Shown in pieces: positions 1-8,488 of a stretch of 47,350 nt of DNA (position 1 is its first letter; each line of letters starts with the position of its first letter). Source of the DNA: Belliella filtrata (GTDB lineage Bacteria; Bacteroidota; Bacteroidia; Cytophagales; Cyclobacteriaceae); NCBI RefSeq assembly GCF_022549775.1, contig NZ_JAKZGP010000042.1, positions 1 through 47,350 on the forward strand, in the 5' to 3' direction. The position numbers were made by a program, and so were the translations under genes. The notes below the pieces were generated by a model. The model was given only the letters and a program-made list of their open reading frames with translations, was not told the origin of the DNA and did no database searches.

Positions 1-2
1 AT

Positions 3-104
3 GATTTAGTCTACAAAACTCGGGAAGTTGAAAGACCAGGTAGAAAGCTACCCAGGCTCAAAAAGCCAAAAAAACCTCATTATATGAATTATAAACCAAT
101 TTAA
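3..104 (+). CDS. C-terminal end of a protein cut by the window edge
   Basis: Frame 3 is open from the first bases to a TAA at 102-104 and encodes 33 residues with a very basic, proline-rich tail (motifs ERPGRK and KKPKKP) ending NYKPI. The next gene starts 67 bases downstream. I infer that this is the tail of a larger gene lying mostly outside the window. I do not recognise the family, and a 33-codon open frame in AT-rich DNA is only modest evidence. Confidence 0.4.
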   Translation, partial: DLVYKTREVERPGRKLPRLKKPKKPHYMNYKPI

Positions 105-171
105 TCCTTAACTAAACGACATTGAATCAAAATTATTTTTTTTAAATTGTAAAAAATACTCCGATATAACT

Positions 172-1323
172 ATGTTTTTAATATCAAAAAGAATACTATC
201 TAGTGTCGTTCTAAATATTTTTTTTATCACCTTTCCTTTCTATGCACATTCCCAATATAAGTTAGAAAAAACAGAAGAATTTACAATCAATTCTCTATAC
301 CCTATTGAAATCCTTGACTACTATCCCAAAACTCGACTCTATTTAGGATATCTAAGAACTCCTGATGGTCTTAAAGTATGCCTTGTTAATCACGAGGGCA
401 AAATAATTGTTCAAAAAGTGTTGGTTGGAGAAGGGCCTAATCAGATATCAACTGCAAGTAACAGTATGGCATTTTCGAAGGAAGGGGAAATTTGGGTACA
501 GTCCCCCACTGAAATTGTCTTGTTTGATCAAAAGCTAGATATTAAAGCTAGAACAAAGTACCAGCCGGGGACTAATGTTCAAATATACGGAAGGATGGAA
601 TATTTTGAATATTATTATTCTCAAAATACTTCTTCAAGTTTAATTTTTTCTACTATTCCTAGTGGTACCAGTAGATATTTGGATGGTAGGAATTTTATAA
701 CAAGTCATTTGATTGAATTTCTTGATCTTAAAAGAGGAAAGTTGTTTGAATTAGCCTCAGTTTCCGAAAGAAATAATTTTGAACGACTTGATAAATCTAT
801 TGGCTCAATTTATTTTCCGATATATAAAATAGATAAATCAAATAATAAACTTTTTTTGACTACTTCATTAGATGATGAAATTACAATTTATGATTTAAAT
901 TCCCACAAATTGGAGCTTAGATTAAAAATTCAACATGGTGAATTTAAATTGCTCAATAGTGAGCGTATTTCATTATCAAGTTTACCCTCCTATAAAGGAA
1001 GGATCAGCTTAAGCTCAAGAAACCATAATATTTTTCTTCTGGATGGAGGAAAAATAGTTTTGGATTATATAAGAGAAATTCCCTTCGGCATCTATCAGAA
1101 AAAGATTGCTGAAAACCCCACTTACCATCATTTTCAAGATCCAAACTATCATAGACTTATAGTGTTTGATGGTACTAAACAAGTGAGTGGAGATATTGAG
1201 CTTCCAGTAAATGGTAAATTAATGACCGCCTTGCGGGGGAATCGGCTTTTGTTTCAAATAGTAGATCCAGAAGTGGAAGAGGATTTTATTCGCTACGCAA
1301 CATACGAAGTTGTAAAAAAATAA
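172..1323 (+). CDS. Secreted beta-propeller-like protein (6-bladed type)
   Basis: This 383-residue protein has an N-terminal signal peptide (basic MFLISKR, a hydrophobic stretch to about residue 24, then AHSQ as the likely cleavage site). The body is beta-rich and includes the segment GEGPNQ, which recalls the 6-bladed beta-propeller/BF4221-type proteins common in Bacteroidota. Such proteins are exported and their functions are mostly unknown. No catalytic motif is visible. The gene appears to stand alone, with about 170 AT-rich bases before it and a degraded gene after it. The fold call comes from general resemblance rather than clear repeats, so the family is moderately certain and the function is unknown. 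Confidence 0.6.
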   Translation: MFLISKRILSSVVLNIFFITFPFYAHSQYKLEKTEEFTINSLYPIEILDYYPKTRLYLGYLRTPDGLKVCLVNHEGKIIVQKVLVGEGPNQISTASNSMAFSKEGEIWVQSPTEIVLFDQKLDIKARTKYQPGTNVQIYGRMEYFEYYYSQNTSSSLIFSTIPSGTSRYLDGRNFITSHLIEFLDLKRGKLFELASVSERNNFERLDKSIGSIYFPIYKIDKSNNKLFLTTSLDDEITIYDLNSHKLELRLKIQHGEFKLLNSERISLSSLPSYKGRISLSSRNHNIFLLDGGKIVLDYIREIPFGIYQKKIAENPTYHHFQDPNYHRLIVFDGTKQVSGDIELPVNGKLMTALRGNRLLFQIVDPEVEEDFIRYATYEVVKK

Positions 1324-1344
1324 CTTTCAAATAAACTGATTATA

Positions 1345-1614
1345 ATGGCTGATCAAAAAAGGAATCCTATTAATCACCTGCTTCTTTGGGGAATTTCCTT
1401 GGTACTTCCCCCTGTTTTTAAAATCCTGCAGATTTAATCCTTCTATTGATTTTCAAATTTATTCCCTTTTGAGCAAGCGAATGCAGAGCTGAAAAACCTT
1501 CACCCTAAATTAGTGAATCATACAATTTTCGAAAACACAGGGCATAATATTCATTATGAAAAGCCAAAACAATTTCTTGAGACTGTCTTAAGTTTTCTGA
1601 GCTCGCTTAAATGA
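1345..1614 (+). pseudogene. Remnant of an alpha/beta-hydrolase gene (C-terminal part)
   Basis: The gap after the propeller gene holds the wreck of an alpha/beta hydrolase. An ATG at 1345 opens a 30-codon frame containing LLLWG...PP, reminiscent of the strand before the acid residue in hydrolases (LLLWG-x-D-x-x-x-PP). It ends at a TAA near 1435. From 1450 to the TGA at 1612-1614 another stretch reads NHTIFENTGHNIHYEKP and then FLETVLSFL. This is the classic end of such enzymes, with the catalytic His in GHNIHYE. A TGA at 1447-1449 closes the same frame upstream, and there is no start codon or nucleophile elbow. I infer decay by deletion and frameshift; the second part is clearer than the first. 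Confidence 0.55.
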
Positions 1615-1615
1615 G

Positions 1616-2332
1616 TTACCCCTTTTGCGTATAGTAATTGTAATCATTGATGACTCTCTCTAGGAAGCTCATGTTTTTCTCCTCGGGTTCTACTTGCATC
1701 ATTGAGGCTGTTTTTTTAGCAAGCTTGTCGATAAGGTCAAAGTCTCCACTTCTCAATGCTTCGAATTTGATTTGCTTGATGTTTTGTATCTGTCTATCTG
1801 TAAGAGACATTACTTGGGGATATTTTGGTACATAATCCTCAGCTACTTCTTGAAGTAAAGTATGCCTAAGACCTATTGGGGATTGTTCCGAAATCACTGT
1901 AGTACCAGCAGCCAAATCACCAATTCTCTGTCCTTTGCCAGAGATAAGTATCCATAAAATCGCCAATCCTCCAGATGTGAAAGTAATATCGATCAATCTT
2001 GTCAGCCATCGGATGAAATAATTGCTCATCGCTGGTTTCGACCCATCCAGTTTTACTACTCGGATTTTCAGAGCCATTTTACCTGGAGATTGTCCATTCA
2101 TGAAAATCTCAAAAAGTAGGTGATACAGTAATACAGGTAGTGATAGTAAAGTGTAAAGTGACCACAAATAATCCATGCTCTGAACACTTCCCGCTACGGC
2201 AAAGATCGCAAAAATGATATAAAAGAAAATAATCAAACTATCAATCAGGTACGCCCCAATTCGGGTGCCTACATTAGCAGCATTTTGACTTATACTAATA
2301 TTTTGGGCAGTCTTGATTTGAAATTCTTTCAT
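1616..2332 (-). CDS. RDD family membrane protein
   Basis: This 238-residue protein carries an RDD domain from about residue 20 to 150. The N-terminal signature GTRIGAYLIDSLI is followed by membrane segments near 30-50, 55-75 and 110-130, with MNGQSPGKMALKIRVVKLDG between the second and third. The C-terminal 80 residues are polar and probably cytoplasmic. The gene diverges from the SpoIIM-DUF58 operon, with only 33 bases between the two start codons. RDD proteins accompany SpoIIM/DUF58/MoxR genes in other phyla too, which suggests one functional module. RDD domains have been linked to transport or protein assembly, but no substrate can be read here. The family call is firm and the function unknown. 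Confidence 0.88.
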   Translation of the reverse strand: MKEFQIKTAQNISISQNAANVGTRIGAYLIDSLIIFFYIIFAIFAVAGSVQSMDYLWSLYTLLSLPVLLYHLLFEIFMNGQSPGKMALKIRVVKLDGSKPAMSNYFIRWLTRLIDITFTSGGLAILWILISGKGQRIGDLAAGTTVISEQSPIGLRHTLLQEVAEDYVPKYPQVMSLTDRQIQNIKQIKFEALRSGDFDLIDKLAKKTASMMQVEPEEKNMSFLERVINDYNYYTQKG

Positions 2333-2365
2333 TTATTGTTTTCTTTGATGAAATTGAAGTTATAA

Positions 2366-3355
2366 ATGCGGGAAGCAACTTTTATAAAACGAAATAAAGA
2401 TAAATGGACCAAGTTTGAAAGTGTTCTAAGTAACAATCTCAAATATACTCCAGCAGAATTAGGAGATTTGTATATCGAAGTTACAGATGACCTTAGCTAT
2501 GCACAGACATTTTATGCCGACAGCAATACGCATATCTATTTGAACCAGCTTGCTTCCAAAGCCCACCAAAAGATCTACAAAACTAAGAAAGAATCCCAAG
2601 GTAGGTTTAGGAAATTTTATTTGGAAGAATTTCCTGAGATGTTCTATCAATATTTGCCTCAGCTGGCCGTAGCCTTTGGGACTTTTATGCTATTCACGTT
2701 GGTTGGAGTCAATTCAGCTGCTACAGATGGAGCGTTTGTAAGGAGCATTCTAGGTGATAGTTATGTCAATATGACCTTGGAGAATATTTCCAAAGGAGAC
2801 CCTATGGCAGTATATAAGGACATGAACAAAGTTGACATGTTTTTAGGGATCACTGTGAACAATATCAGGGTAGCATTGACAGCATTCTCTCTTGGTGTAT
2901 TGCTGAGTGTTGGGACATTGTTTGTATTGATGAGGAATGCTATCATGCTAGGTTCATTTCAATACTTCTTTTATGATCAAGGTCTACTTTGGGAATCTGC
3001 TAGGACAATTTGGATTCATGGGACGATTGAGATTTCGGTGATTATCATAGCAGGATGCGCTGGAATTGTCCTAGGCAACAGTATATTATTTCCAGGTACT
3101 TACAGCCGATTGGTTTCTTTCCAGAAAGGTGCAAAAGCAGGATTGAAGATTCTCATCAGCACCATACCTTTCTTTATCATCGCTGGATTTTTGGAAGGTT
3201 TTATCACTAGAATTACAGATTTTCCCGATATCTTTAACATAGCGATCATCACATCTTCGCTGTTTTTAATCATTTACTATTACGTTATATTACCTATCAA
3301 GCTGCACAAAAAACTAACTCATGATAAACGGACACATTCAATTCAAGAAGCGTAG
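2366..3355 (+). CDS. Stage II sporulation protein M-like (SpoIIM/DUF95) membrane protein
   Basis: This 329-residue integral membrane protein begins MREATFIKRNKDKW. A polar N-terminal region of about 95 residues is followed by five or so hydrophobic segments (near 97-115, 160-190, 205-235, 255-275 and 290-312). The layout and the central FFYDQGLLWESARTIWIHG segment fit the SpoIIM/DUF95 superfamily, which is far wider than sporulating bacteria. It is the first gene of a chain in which neighbours overlap by 1 to 35 bases, ending with MoxR and DUF58. Its 3' end overlaps the next gene by 35 bases. No sporulation role is implied; I infer an envelope role within this module. Confidence 0.85.
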   Translation: MREATFIKRNKDKWTKFESVLSNNLKYTPAELGDLYIEVTDDLSYAQTFYADSNTHIYLNQLASKAHQKIYKTKKESQGRFRKFYLEEFPEMFYQYLPQLAVAFGTFMLFTLVGVNSAATDGAFVRSILGDSYVNMTLENISKGDPMAVYKDMNKVDMFLGITVNNIRVALTAFSLGVLLSVGTLFVLMRNAIMLGSFQYFFYDQGLLWESARTIWIHGTIEISVIIIAGCAGIVLGNSILFPGTYSRLVSFQKGAKAGLKILISTIPFFIIAGFLEGFITRITDFPDIFNIAIITSSLFLIIYYYVILPIKLHKKLTHDKRTHSIQEA

Positions 3356-4166
3356 AGAACTAGGTGAAATCCTTTCAGACACTTTTTCTTTTACACGTCA
3401 AAACTATAAGCCTTTGATTGCAGTCTTGATCAAGACGTCTTTAATTCCCTATATTTTGGTCGTGCTGGCTTCAGTATATTATCAATATGTAGTAGCTGAT
3501 CTTGCAATGTTGCAGTCTACTAATTTCGGGATTGGAATTGGAGCTATGGGGATTGCTTCTTTGATATTTTTCGCAACATCATCTTCAACAGTCTTTAGCT
3601 TTATCAAAGAATATGAGGCTTGCAAAGGGGTTGATCTTGATCATAACTATATTTTGGACGAAGCAAAGAGTAATTTTGGCAATATGATAGGCTTGGCATT
3701 ACTTGCTTATTTGATGTTGATTTTTGGGTTGGTTTTTTTTGTTATACCAGGGATTTATTTTATGGTACCAATAGCAATGTTTTTCCCAGTGGTTTTATTT
3801 AGAGAAATGAGTATTTTCAGTTCAGTAGGAGAAAGTTTTCGATTGATAAAAGGTTACTGGTGGGTAACTTTTGGTACATTGATAGTGACCGTTGTTGTGA
3901 TTGGAATCATGTCTTTTGCTTTTTCAGTTCCTTCTCTAGTATATACAATGGTCAAATCTATGGTGTCCATATCACAATCAGGGGACTTATCTACCGTAGG
4001 GCAATCACAGGATTTTATTGCTATACTCTTGAATGCTATAGCTTCTGCTGGTAGTAATTTGCTTTCCGTAGTTTTGTTGATAGCGCTAGGGTTTATCTAT
4101 TTTGACTTGGATGAAGAGAAAAATAGAACTGGACTTAGGCAGAAAATTGATGAGCTAGATGCTTAA
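3321..4166 (+). CDS. Polytopic membrane protein of the MoxR/DUF58 operon
   Basis: This 281-residue protein opens with a polar stretch (FKKRRELGEILSDTFSFTRQ) followed by about six hydrophobic segments. It resembles membrane proteins that sit in the same position of Bacteroidota MoxR operons, between SpoIIM and DUF4129 genes. The segment VIPGIYFMVPIAMFFPVVLF is reminiscent of glycerophosphodiester-phosphodiesterase membrane-domain families, but I see no catalytic residues. The chosen ATG overlaps the upstream gene by 35 bases, and the start fits because FKKRRELGEIL follows it directly. The 3' end overlaps the next gene by 8 bases, which suggests coupled translation. The function is not known. 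Confidence 0.75.
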   Translation: MINGHIQFKKRRELGEILSDTFSFTRQNYKPLIAVLIKTSLIPYILVVLASVYYQYVVADLAMLQSTNFGIGIGAMGIASLIFFATSSSTVFSFIKEYEACKGVDLDHNYILDEAKSNFGNMIGLALLAYLMLIFGLVFFVIPGIYFMVPIAMFFPVVLFREMSIFSSVGESFRLIKGYWWVTFGTLIVTVVVIGIMSFAFSVPSLVYTMVKSMVSISQSGDLSTVGQSQDFIAILLNAIASAGSNLLSVVLLIALGFIYFDLDEEKNRTGLRQKIDELDA

Positions 4167-4893
4167 TATGTACAAATACTTCTTTACTTTTTCACTATTG
4201 ATGATTTCTTGCTGCATTTATGCATTTCAAGAGGAATCAACAACCTCTACTGGCTCTGAAACGATTTTGGCGCCAGTTGACTTTGGAGATGCCTATATCG
4301 ACCGCTATAGTGCTGACCCAGATTTTCTGTATATTGAAGAGTCACTTGAAGAGTCTTGGATTGACAGACTGCAAAAGAAGTTTTTTCAATTAGTAGACAG
4401 ATTTTTTTATTGGTTGATTGGAGATAGGGAGTTCGGGAAAGTAGCACAGTTTTTAATGCAATCTTTGCCTTACTTGGCTGTTTTCATTCTTTTGATCATA
4501 CTGGTCTGGGCTGTGATGAAATATGATGATGAGGGTTCTGATAGAAAAATTGAAGGCTTTGCTGTAGCGGAAAGTGAGAATTTAGAGGTATTGGCACAAG
4601 AAGACATCAATAGTTTGATTGGATCGGCCATCGCGGTTGGAGACTACAGGTTGGCTGTTCGATACTCTTATTTATCTGTTTTGAAATCCATGATGGATAA
4701 GTCTCTGATCGATTGGGGAATACAAAAAACCAACCATGATTACATGAAAGAGCTGCCAAGTGGGAGTCTTAAGGCCAGCTTTGCAGCTGTGACTAGAATC
4801 TACGATTATATATGGTATGGAGGGTTTGATGTAGATAAAGAAGACTTTGAACGTGTGAATGCTGTCTTTGGAGAGTTAAAAAAGGAGCTATGA
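4159..4893 (+). CDS. DUF4129 domain membrane protein
   Basis: This 244-residue protein has an N-terminal signal or anchor segment (MYKYFFTFSLLMISCCIYA) and an extracytoplasmic region of about 80 residues. A transmembrane helix near residues 105-122 leads to a cytoplasmic C-terminal DUF4129 domain (about 150-244) with GDYRLAVRYSYLSVLKSM and DWGIQKTNHDYMKEL. DUF4129 is common beside transglutaminase-like, MoxR and DUF58 genes. The first ATG overlaps the upstream gene by 8 bases; a second in-frame ATG lies three codons on. The gene ends in an ATGA overlap with the DUF4350 gene. I infer a membrane partner of the MoxR/DUF58 pair. Confidence 0.85.
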   Translation: MLNMYKYFFTFSLLMISCCIYAFQEESTTSTGSETILAPVDFGDAYIDRYSADPDFLYIEESLEESWIDRLQKKFFQLVDRFFYWLIGDREFGKVAQFLMQSLPYLAVFILLIILVWAVMKYDDEGSDRKIEGFAVAESENLEVLAQEDINSLIGSAIAVGDYRLAVRYSYLSVLKSMMDKSLIDWGIQKTNHDYMKELPSGSLKASFAAVTRIYDYIWYGGFDVDKEDFERVNAVFGELKKEL

Positions 4894-6104
4894 GACGAAA
4901 AAAGTTTAAAATACTCATAGGTGTACTTGTGTCTCTGATTCTGTTGCTTTTGTTCTTACAGACCCAGAGCAGACAGGGTACGAGCTGGCTAGAGAGCTAT
5001 GATAAATCAGACAGTTCTCCTTATGGTGGTCGTGTGTTTCATGATTTACTTATGAATATTGACCCTGATCGACCAGTAGAGGAAATCGACCTATCTACTT
5101 ATGAGTGGTTGAGGAGGAGTCCTGAAGATGGAGCACTTTTGGTTTTTAACCTTAACTTTTCTGTTGACAAAGAGACACAAGAGAGGCTTTTGAACTGGGT
5201 GAGCCAAGGGAATACAGCTTTCATTTCTGCTAGGGCGATTAGGCGGGAGCTCTTAGATACACTTGGTGTAAAGAGGCATTTGATATTCGCTGCGAATGAC
5301 CTAAGAGGAGAGGCTATTTTAAGCCTGAAAAATAAAAGCCTTCTAAATCAGGATGAAATCCTTTTCAACCAGTCTTCTAACTTAGAATATTTCACCTTTA
5401 GCGATTCATTAGATATCAAGGTGTTGGGAAAAAACAAGTATAAAGCGTCAGAAAATGAATCTCAACCTAATTTTATTCAGGTAGATTTTGGGGAGGGAAA
5501 GTTTATATTACATACTTTTCCTTTAGCATTTTCGAACTACTTCCTATTAGATAAAGAAAGAAAAAGATACACTGAAGGCATATTGGCCTATTTCCCTCAA
5601 AAAGGAAAATTATATTATGACAATTATAACAAAATAGGTAGGAGAGTATATGATTCACCACTTTATCTTTTCCTTTCAAATAGGTATTTAAAAATGGCTT
5701 ACTATGTTTTTTTAGTTGCGGTTGGCTTATGGGTAGTGTTCGAAGGAAGAAGGAAACAGAGAGTCATCCCTGTGGTTGTGCCTCTGGAAAACCAAACGGT
5801 GGCTTTTGCAGAGACAATTTCAGGGATGTATTTGGAAAAAAAAGCCTATTCAGAGAATATAAACCAACAAGTCTTGCTGTTCAATGAGTATTGTCGTAAT
5901 CAGTATCGAGTAGATATTCAAGTGATAGATGAGGAGACAGTCACAAAGCTATCATCTCGTTCTGGGTGTCCAATTGGAGAAACAGAGGAATTGTTTGATA
6001 TGATCAATCAGTTGTTGAAGCAAACTTCTCATAATGAAAGCCAGGTTTTGAAATTGAATAAGAAAATCCACGAATTTAAAAGTTATAATCATGGAAGAAA
6101 ATGA
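4890..6104 (+). CDS. DUF4350 domain membrane protein
   Basis: This 404-residue protein has an N-terminal membrane anchor (residues 7-23, KILIGVLVSLILLLLFLQT). It carries an extracytoplasmic DUF4350 domain with SSPYGGRVFHDLL near residue 45 and LLNWVSQGNTAFISAR near 110. A second membrane helix lies near 270-288, followed by a cytoplasmic tail of about 115 residues. The GATase-like fold of DUF4350 has no confirmed chemistry, and I see no obvious catalytic triad. It starts at the ATGA overlap with DUF4129 and overlaps moxR by 14 bases. The same domain occurs next to MoxR genes in actinobacteria as well, which supports a shared module. Confidence 0.83.
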   Translation: MRRKKFKILIGVLVSLILLLLFLQTQSRQGTSWLESYDKSDSSPYGGRVFHDLLMNIDPDRPVEEIDLSTYEWLRRSPEDGALLVFNLNFSVDKETQERLLNWVSQGNTAFISARAIRRELLDTLGVKRHLIFAANDLRGEAILSLKNKSLLNQDEILFNQSSNLEYFTFSDSLDIKVLGKNKYKASENESQPNFIQVDFGEGKFILHTFPLAFSNYFLLDKERKRYTEGILAYFPQKGKLYYDNYNKIGRRVYDSPLYLFLSNRYLKMAYYVFLVAVGLWVVFEGRRKQRVIPVVVPLENQTVAFAETISGMYLEKKAYSENINQQVLLFNEYCRNQYRVDIQVIDEETVTKLSSRSGCPIGETEELFDMINQLLKQTSHNESQVLKLNKKIHEFKSYNHGRK

Positions 6105-7092
6105 TACTATTCCCACAGGTGGGATGGAATTTGAAAGTAGGTTGCCACTGCAGGAGCTTTGTGAATCAGTAGCTCGGATCAAAGCCGAAATCAACAAAGT
6201 AATCGTAGGGCAAGAAGAGATGATTGACTTGCTCGTGATTGGACTCTTGTCAAAAGGTCATATATTGATCGAAGGAGTACCAGGTATTGCTAAGACTATT
6301 TCTGCCAAGCTTTTTGCTAAGACTATTAAAGTTGATTTCAGCAGGATACAATTTACACCTGATTTGATGCCAAGTGATGTACTTGGTACTTCAATTTTGA
6401 ATATGCAGCAAGGGGTATTTGAGTTTAAGAGAGGTCCCATTTTCTCAAATATGATATTGATAGATGAGATCAACCGAGCTCCTGCAAAGACCCAATCGGC
6501 ACTGTTTGAGGTGATGGAAGAGCGTCAAGTTACCATTGATGGAAAGCGATATGAGATGGATGCACCATTTATGGTTTTGGCTACGCAGAATCCTGTCGAG
6601 CAAGAAGGTACTTACAACCTTCCGGAGGCACAATTAGACCGATTTTTATTTAAGATTAAGTTGGATTATCCTAATCTTGAGGAGGAGTTTGATATTCTTC
6701 AGCGCCAGCATATGAGAAAGTCTGAAGAAGCACTGGAGCAGGTAGTTGGCATATTAAGCCCCGCTGATGTGGTTTCTTTTCAGGCGATTTCCTCATCCGT
6801 GAGTGTAGAAGAGAAAATTCTAAGGTATATCTCACAAGTAGTTGTGAAGACCAGGAATCATCCTAGCCTGTACCTTGGCGCCTCACCTCGAGCAAGCTTG
6901 GCGGTGATGCATGCTTCCAAAGCGATGGCTGCGGTCAATGGTAGGGATTTTGTCACGCCAGAGGATGTAAAGCGGGTAATTGTACCAGCACTACGCCATA
7001 GGATCATCCTAAATCCTGATCGAGAGATGGAAGGATTGACGACTGATACGGTGATAGAAGGGATCATCCAATCCGTAGAAATTCCAAGGTGA
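6091..7092 (+). CDS. MoxR family AAA+ ATPase
   Basis: This 333-residue cytoplasmic ATPase has Walker A GVPGIAKT (residues 62-69, with the Ala before Lys that is typical of MoxR) and Walker B MILIDEINRA (Asp125, Glu126). A sensor-type segment LATQNPVEQEGTYNLPEAQLDRF follows, then a C-terminal lid with PRASLAVMHASKAMA. MoxR ATPases act as chaperone-like remodellers for partners with von Willebrand factor A or DUF58 domains. The neighbour directly downstream is a DUF58 protein whose ATG shares a base with this gene's TGA. The length is normal for the family. The protein it remodels here is not known. Confidence 0.93.
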   Translation: MEENDTIPTGGMEFESRLPLQELCESVARIKAEINKVIVGQEEMIDLLVIGLLSKGHILIEGVPGIAKTISAKLFAKTIKVDFSRIQFTPDLMPSDVLGTSILNMQQGVFEFKRGPIFSNMILIDEINRAPAKTQSALFEVMEERQVTIDGKRYEMDAPFMVLATQNPVEQEGTYNLPEAQLDRFLFKIKLDYPNLEEEFDILQRQHMRKSEEALEQVVGILSPADVVSFQAISSSVSVEEKILRYISQVVVKTRNHPSLYLGASPRASLAVMHASKAMAAVNGRDFVTPEDVKRVIVPALRHRIILNPDREMEGLTTDTVIEGIIQSVEIPR

Positions 7093-8429
7093 TGATAAAG
7101 CGATTTTTTATACAGTTTTTTTTAGGGAAAAGGCTTTATGCTGCATTGGTGGCTATCTGCTTGACTTTTCTGGTGTCTTATTGGTTTACGGCATTGTTTA
7201 CACTGGGTGTGATTTTGTTGTATACACTAGGTTTTTTCTTTCTTTTAGATACTGTTTTTCTATTTAGACAAGGTAATGGGCTGGTTGCTAATAGGCTACT
7301 TCCAGAGAGGTTTTCAAATTCAGACGCCAATCAAGTGTTGATTTCGCTTGAAAACAAGTATAGGTTTGCTGTGAAAGTCACCTTAATAGATGAAGTTCCA
7401 GCCCAGTTTCAGATGCGAGATTTTGAGATTTTTGATCAGTTGGAAGCCAAGGAAAAGAAAGAGGTCTTTTATACATTGACCCCATTGGAGCGAGGTGAGT
7501 ATATTTTTGGTGATCTTCATGTATTTGTATTAAGTAGAATTGGTCTGGTGAAGAGGAGGTTTAGTTTTCAAAAAGGGCAAATGGTCAAGGTTTACCCCTC
7601 ATTTATTCAAATGCAACAATTTGATTTTCTGGCGACTAATATCCGACGGTTTGATTATGGCTTTAAAAAAATCAGGAGAATCGGCCACACGATGGAGTTT
7701 GAGCAGATCAAAAATTACATCCCCGGAGATGATATCAGATCCATCAACTGGAAAGCAACTGCCAAATCAGCTGACTTGATGGTCAATCAGTTCCAAGATG
7801 AAAAGTCTCAACCTATTTATTCTATCATAGATATGGGTAGGGTCATGCAAATGCCATTTAATGGGCTCAGTCTATTAGACTATGCGATCAATAGTTGCCT
7901 AGCATTCTCCAACGTGGCTATCAAAAAGGGAGACAAAGCTGGTGTAATTACATTTTCGCATCGCATGCAAAAGTCTATGCAAGCAAGTAGTCGGAAATCT
8001 CACCTTTTAGGGATTTTGGAGATGTTGTATGGCTTGGATACTGATTTTCTAGATACAGATTTTGGCTTGCTTTATAACTGGCTGAAGCGAAAAGTAAGTC
8101 AAAGAAGTATGTTGCTGATATTCACAAATTTTGAGCATCAGACAGCCCTTCAGCGGCAATTGCCCTACCTCAAGGCAATTGCAAGACAGCATTTGCTCGT
8201 GGTGGTTATGTTCGAAAACACACTTCTAGAGAGCCTAACTGAGCAAGTGCCAGACAAGATTTCAGAAGTTTACAAGCAGACAGTAGCGGAGAAATTCATG
8301 TATGACAAGCGACTTATGGCTAAGGAGCTCAATCGCCACGGCATTCAAACTATCTTGACCAAGCCTTCCGAACTCAGCATCAATACGATCAACAAGTATT
8401 TGGAGTTGAAGGCCAGGGGGTTGATTTAG
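7092..8429 (+). CDS. DUF58 domain protein, MoxR partner
   Basis: This protein of about 445 residues has two N-terminal membrane helices (about 18-58) and a beta-rich region. The DUF58 core follows near 200-260 (GHTMEFEQIKNYIPGDDIR, then SINWKATAKS), and then a vWA-like segment with IDMGRVM as a likely MIDAS-type start. It is the usual partner of the MoxR ATPase encoded just upstream. A GTG at 7089 lies one codon before the ATG at 7092. I prefer the ATG because it overlaps the preceding stop in a TGATG arrangement. The gene is convergent with rodA, with 59 bases between their ends. Confidence 0.88.
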   Translation: MIKRFFIQFFLGKRLYAALVAICLTFLVSYWFTALFTLGVILLYTLGFFFLLDTVFLFRQGNGLVANRLLPERFSNSDANQVLISLENKYRFAVKVTLIDEVPAQFQMRDFEIFDQLEAKEKKEVFYTLTPLERGEYIFGDLHVFVLSRIGLVKRRFSFQKGQMVKVYPSFIQMQQFDFLATNIRRFDYGFKKIRRIGHTMEFEQIKNYIPGDDIRSINWKATAKSADLMVNQFQDEKSQPIYSIIDMGRVMQMPFNGLSLLDYAINSCLAFSNVAIKKGDKAGVITFSHRMQKSMQASSRKSHLLGILEMLYGLDTDFLDTDFGLLYNWLKRKVSQRSMLLIFTNFEHQTALQRQLPYLKAIARQHLLVVVMFENTLLESLTEQVPDKISEVYKQTVAEKFMYDKRLMAKELNRHGIQTILTKPSELSINTINKYLELKARGLI

Positions 8430-8488
8430 TAAGGATGGTATTTTTAAAGCTAACAGCTTGAAGTAAACAAAATTTCAGTGCTCAACAA

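Noticed and set aside
8430-8488. Terminator between the convergent DUF58 and rodA genes
   Set aside because: Only a 5-bp stem (AAGCT-AAC-AGCTT) is present with a weak T run, which is too little to call.
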